Below are positions 5,982 through 6,639 of a stretch of 6,639 nucleotides of DNA, piece by piece. The stretch comes from Sphingobium sp. (GTDB lineage: Bacteria; Pseudomonadota; Alphaproteobacteria; Sphingomonadales; Sphingomonadaceae): the NCBI GenBank assembly GCA_030148625.1, contig JASBTC010000297.1:1-6639 (forward strand), in the 5' to 3' direction. Both the position numbers and the translations under genes were made by a program. Below the pieces are notes generated by a model that saw only the letters and a program-made list of their open reading frames with translations, was not told the origin of the DNA and made no database searches. Position 1 is the stretch's first letter. Each line of letters starts with the position of its first letter.

Positions 5982-6237
5982 TCACGCACGCGCAAGTTCG
6001 GCAAGCGTCGCCGTGAGTGCCGCTGCCTTCACGGACCGAAGCCGCATACCGCAAGCGGCGATCATGGTCGTCGCCGAACACGACCAGCACGCCCTCATTC
6101 GGATCGCCCGAACGATCGACGTCGAGCCCGAAGCAGGCGGTATTGAGGCCGCGTTCGCGATCGGCAGGAAGGACAATGCCCCCTGCCTCTGTCGCAATTG
6201 GGCTGACAGGCTCCGGCCGCGTCGATCCCGACACCAA
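5982..6237 (-). pseudogene. Unidentified minus-strand reading frame, possibly a small gene broken by a frameshift
   Basis: I do not recognise this sequence. One minus-strand frame from a TTG at 6237 reads GGIVLPADRERGLNTACFGL, then DVDRSGDP and NEGVLVVFGDDHDRRLRYAASV, which looks like ordinary folded protein. After about 6035 the same frame becomes Cys- and Thr-rich and runs to a stop at 5944. A neighbouring minus-strand frame gives VKAAALTATLAELARA and a stop at 5982, a plausible helical C-terminus. Removing one base near 6031-6037 would join the two into a protein of roughly 85 residues. By hand count over 6031-6180 the lowest-GC phase fits the middle codon position of the first frame, but a plus-strand frame (6013-6270) fits that phase equally well. 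No ribosome site is visible at the TTG. This may be a decayed gene or chance; confidence is low. Confidence 0.3.
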
Positions 6238-6302
6238 ATCCGGCTTGGATTACATTTTGAAATGACATAATACAAAATCGTCTTTTCCAGCGATCGGCCG
6301 CC
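6238..6302 (+). promoter_or_regulatory. AT-rich probable promoter zone upstream of the aconitase-like gene
   Basis: This stretch is markedly AT-richer than its surroundings. It contains CATAAT at 6266-6271, a five-of-six match to a -10 box, but no convincing -35 at the right distance. An in-frame TGA at 6258-6260 excludes a longer aconitase-like protein beginning further upstream. No strong Shine-Dalgarno sequence precedes the ATG at 6303. The rest of the gap (5880-5981) shows no gene, clear promoter or repeat. Confidence 0.3.
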
Positions 6303-6639
6303 ATGCAATCCCCCACCCCCCGACGGTTCGACACGATCAGCGGACAGATCGTCCATCTGCCTTGGATCCACCGCATCCTTGTCGAGAATATCGTCCGCAC
6401 CGATCCGGCGGCGGCCGACGCGATCCTGCCCGGCTGGATCGGCAATGGCCACAGCGACGCCGAGATCGCCTTCTACCCCCGCCGCATCATGATGCACGAC
6501 ACGACCTGCGGCCCCGCACTGGTCGATATCGCGGCGTCGCGCAGCGCGCTGGCGGAACGCGGCGGCGATCCGGCGCGGCTGAGTCCGGTGCTGCCGGTCA
6601 ATGTCTCGACCGACCATTCGATCGCGATGGATCATTTCG
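6303..6639 (+). CDS. Aconitase-superfamily (AcnA-like) hydratase, N-terminal part only
   Basis: The first 112 residues of an iron-sulfur hydro-lyase, cut by the right edge; full-length AcnA-type enzymes are about 850-900 residues. The order of motifs follows AcnA: VHLPWIHRILVENIVR at 17-32 (AcnA LP-SLKVLLENLLR), then PGWIGNGHSDAEIAFYPRRI (43-62), MHDTTCGPALVDIAASR (64-80), RGGDPARLSPVLPV (86-99) and TDHS (103-106). The Asp104-His105 pair matches the catalytic Asp-His of aconitases. The motif that reads MQDFTGVPAVVDLAAMR in AcnA is altered here, with His65 replacing the substrate-contacting Gln. The protein begins about 20 residues later than E. coli AcnA. It probably isomerises or dehydrates a citrate-like acid, but the divergent motif suggests it is not the housekeeping aconitase. 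The ATG is the only start after an in-frame stop at 6258. Confidence 0.85.
   Translation, partial: MQSPTPRRFDTISGQIVHLPWIHRILVENIVRTDPAAADAILPGWIGNGHSDAEIAFYPRRIMMHDTTCGPALVDIAASRSALAERGGDPARLSPVLPVNVSTDHSIAMDHF

Noticed and set aside
6013..6270. A plus-strand frame of 85 codons starting with GTG
   Set aside because: Its base phases are compatible with coding, but it has no ribosome site, ends inside the probable promoter zone of the next gene and resembles no family I know; kept only as an alternative to the minus-strand frame.

Overview
The window is a GC-rich stretch of chromosome-like DNA. Its protein sequences and codon use suggest an alphaproteobacterium, most likely a sphingomonad (an inference from the protein style; there is no rRNA or other taxonomic marker). 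All confidently assigned genes except a TetR regulator and a truncated aconitase-like gene lie on the minus strand. There are no tRNA or rRNA genes, insertion sequences or CRISPR arrays.

Positions 1-2675 hold an exporter operon read leftward: an outer-membrane NodT-type efflux lipoprotein (2590-1115) overlapping by 8 bp an EmrA-type membrane-fusion protein (1122 to beyond the left edge). The inner-membrane transporter, probably an EmrB-like MFS protein, would lie outside the window. A divergent TetR/AcrR repressor gene (2675-3307) is separated by an 84-base control region. This region contains two matching inverted repeats (half-site core CGTAC / GTACGG, 6-bp spacer) and back-to-back promoters whose -35 boxes overlap on opposite strands. 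The tetR mRNA appears to be leaderless.

Positions 3341-5865 hold a leftward set: a membrane methyltransferase-like protein of the isoprenylcysteine carboxyl methyltransferase superfamily (5865-5164), a DGPF/YCII-domain protein (5065-4682), and an ECF sigma factor with a long C-terminal extension (4612-3341). The sigma and DGPF genes form the recognised ECF42 pair. A sequence resembling the ECF42 promoter, TGTCGA-N17-CGTC, lies just upstream of the DGPF gene, so the sigma factor probably drives its own two-gene operon.

Positions 5866-6302 have no confident gene. They contain a minus-strand reading frame that looks partly protein-like, possibly a small gene broken by a frameshift, and an AT-rich probable promoter zone. 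From 6303 to the right edge is the N-terminus of a divergent aconitase-superfamily enzyme with His where aconitases have a substrate-binding Gln.

No clearly new multi-gene system is visible. The most useful leads are the ECF42-like promoter, the duplicated TetR operator with a leaderless repressor gene, the altered aconitase motif and the possible broken gene.
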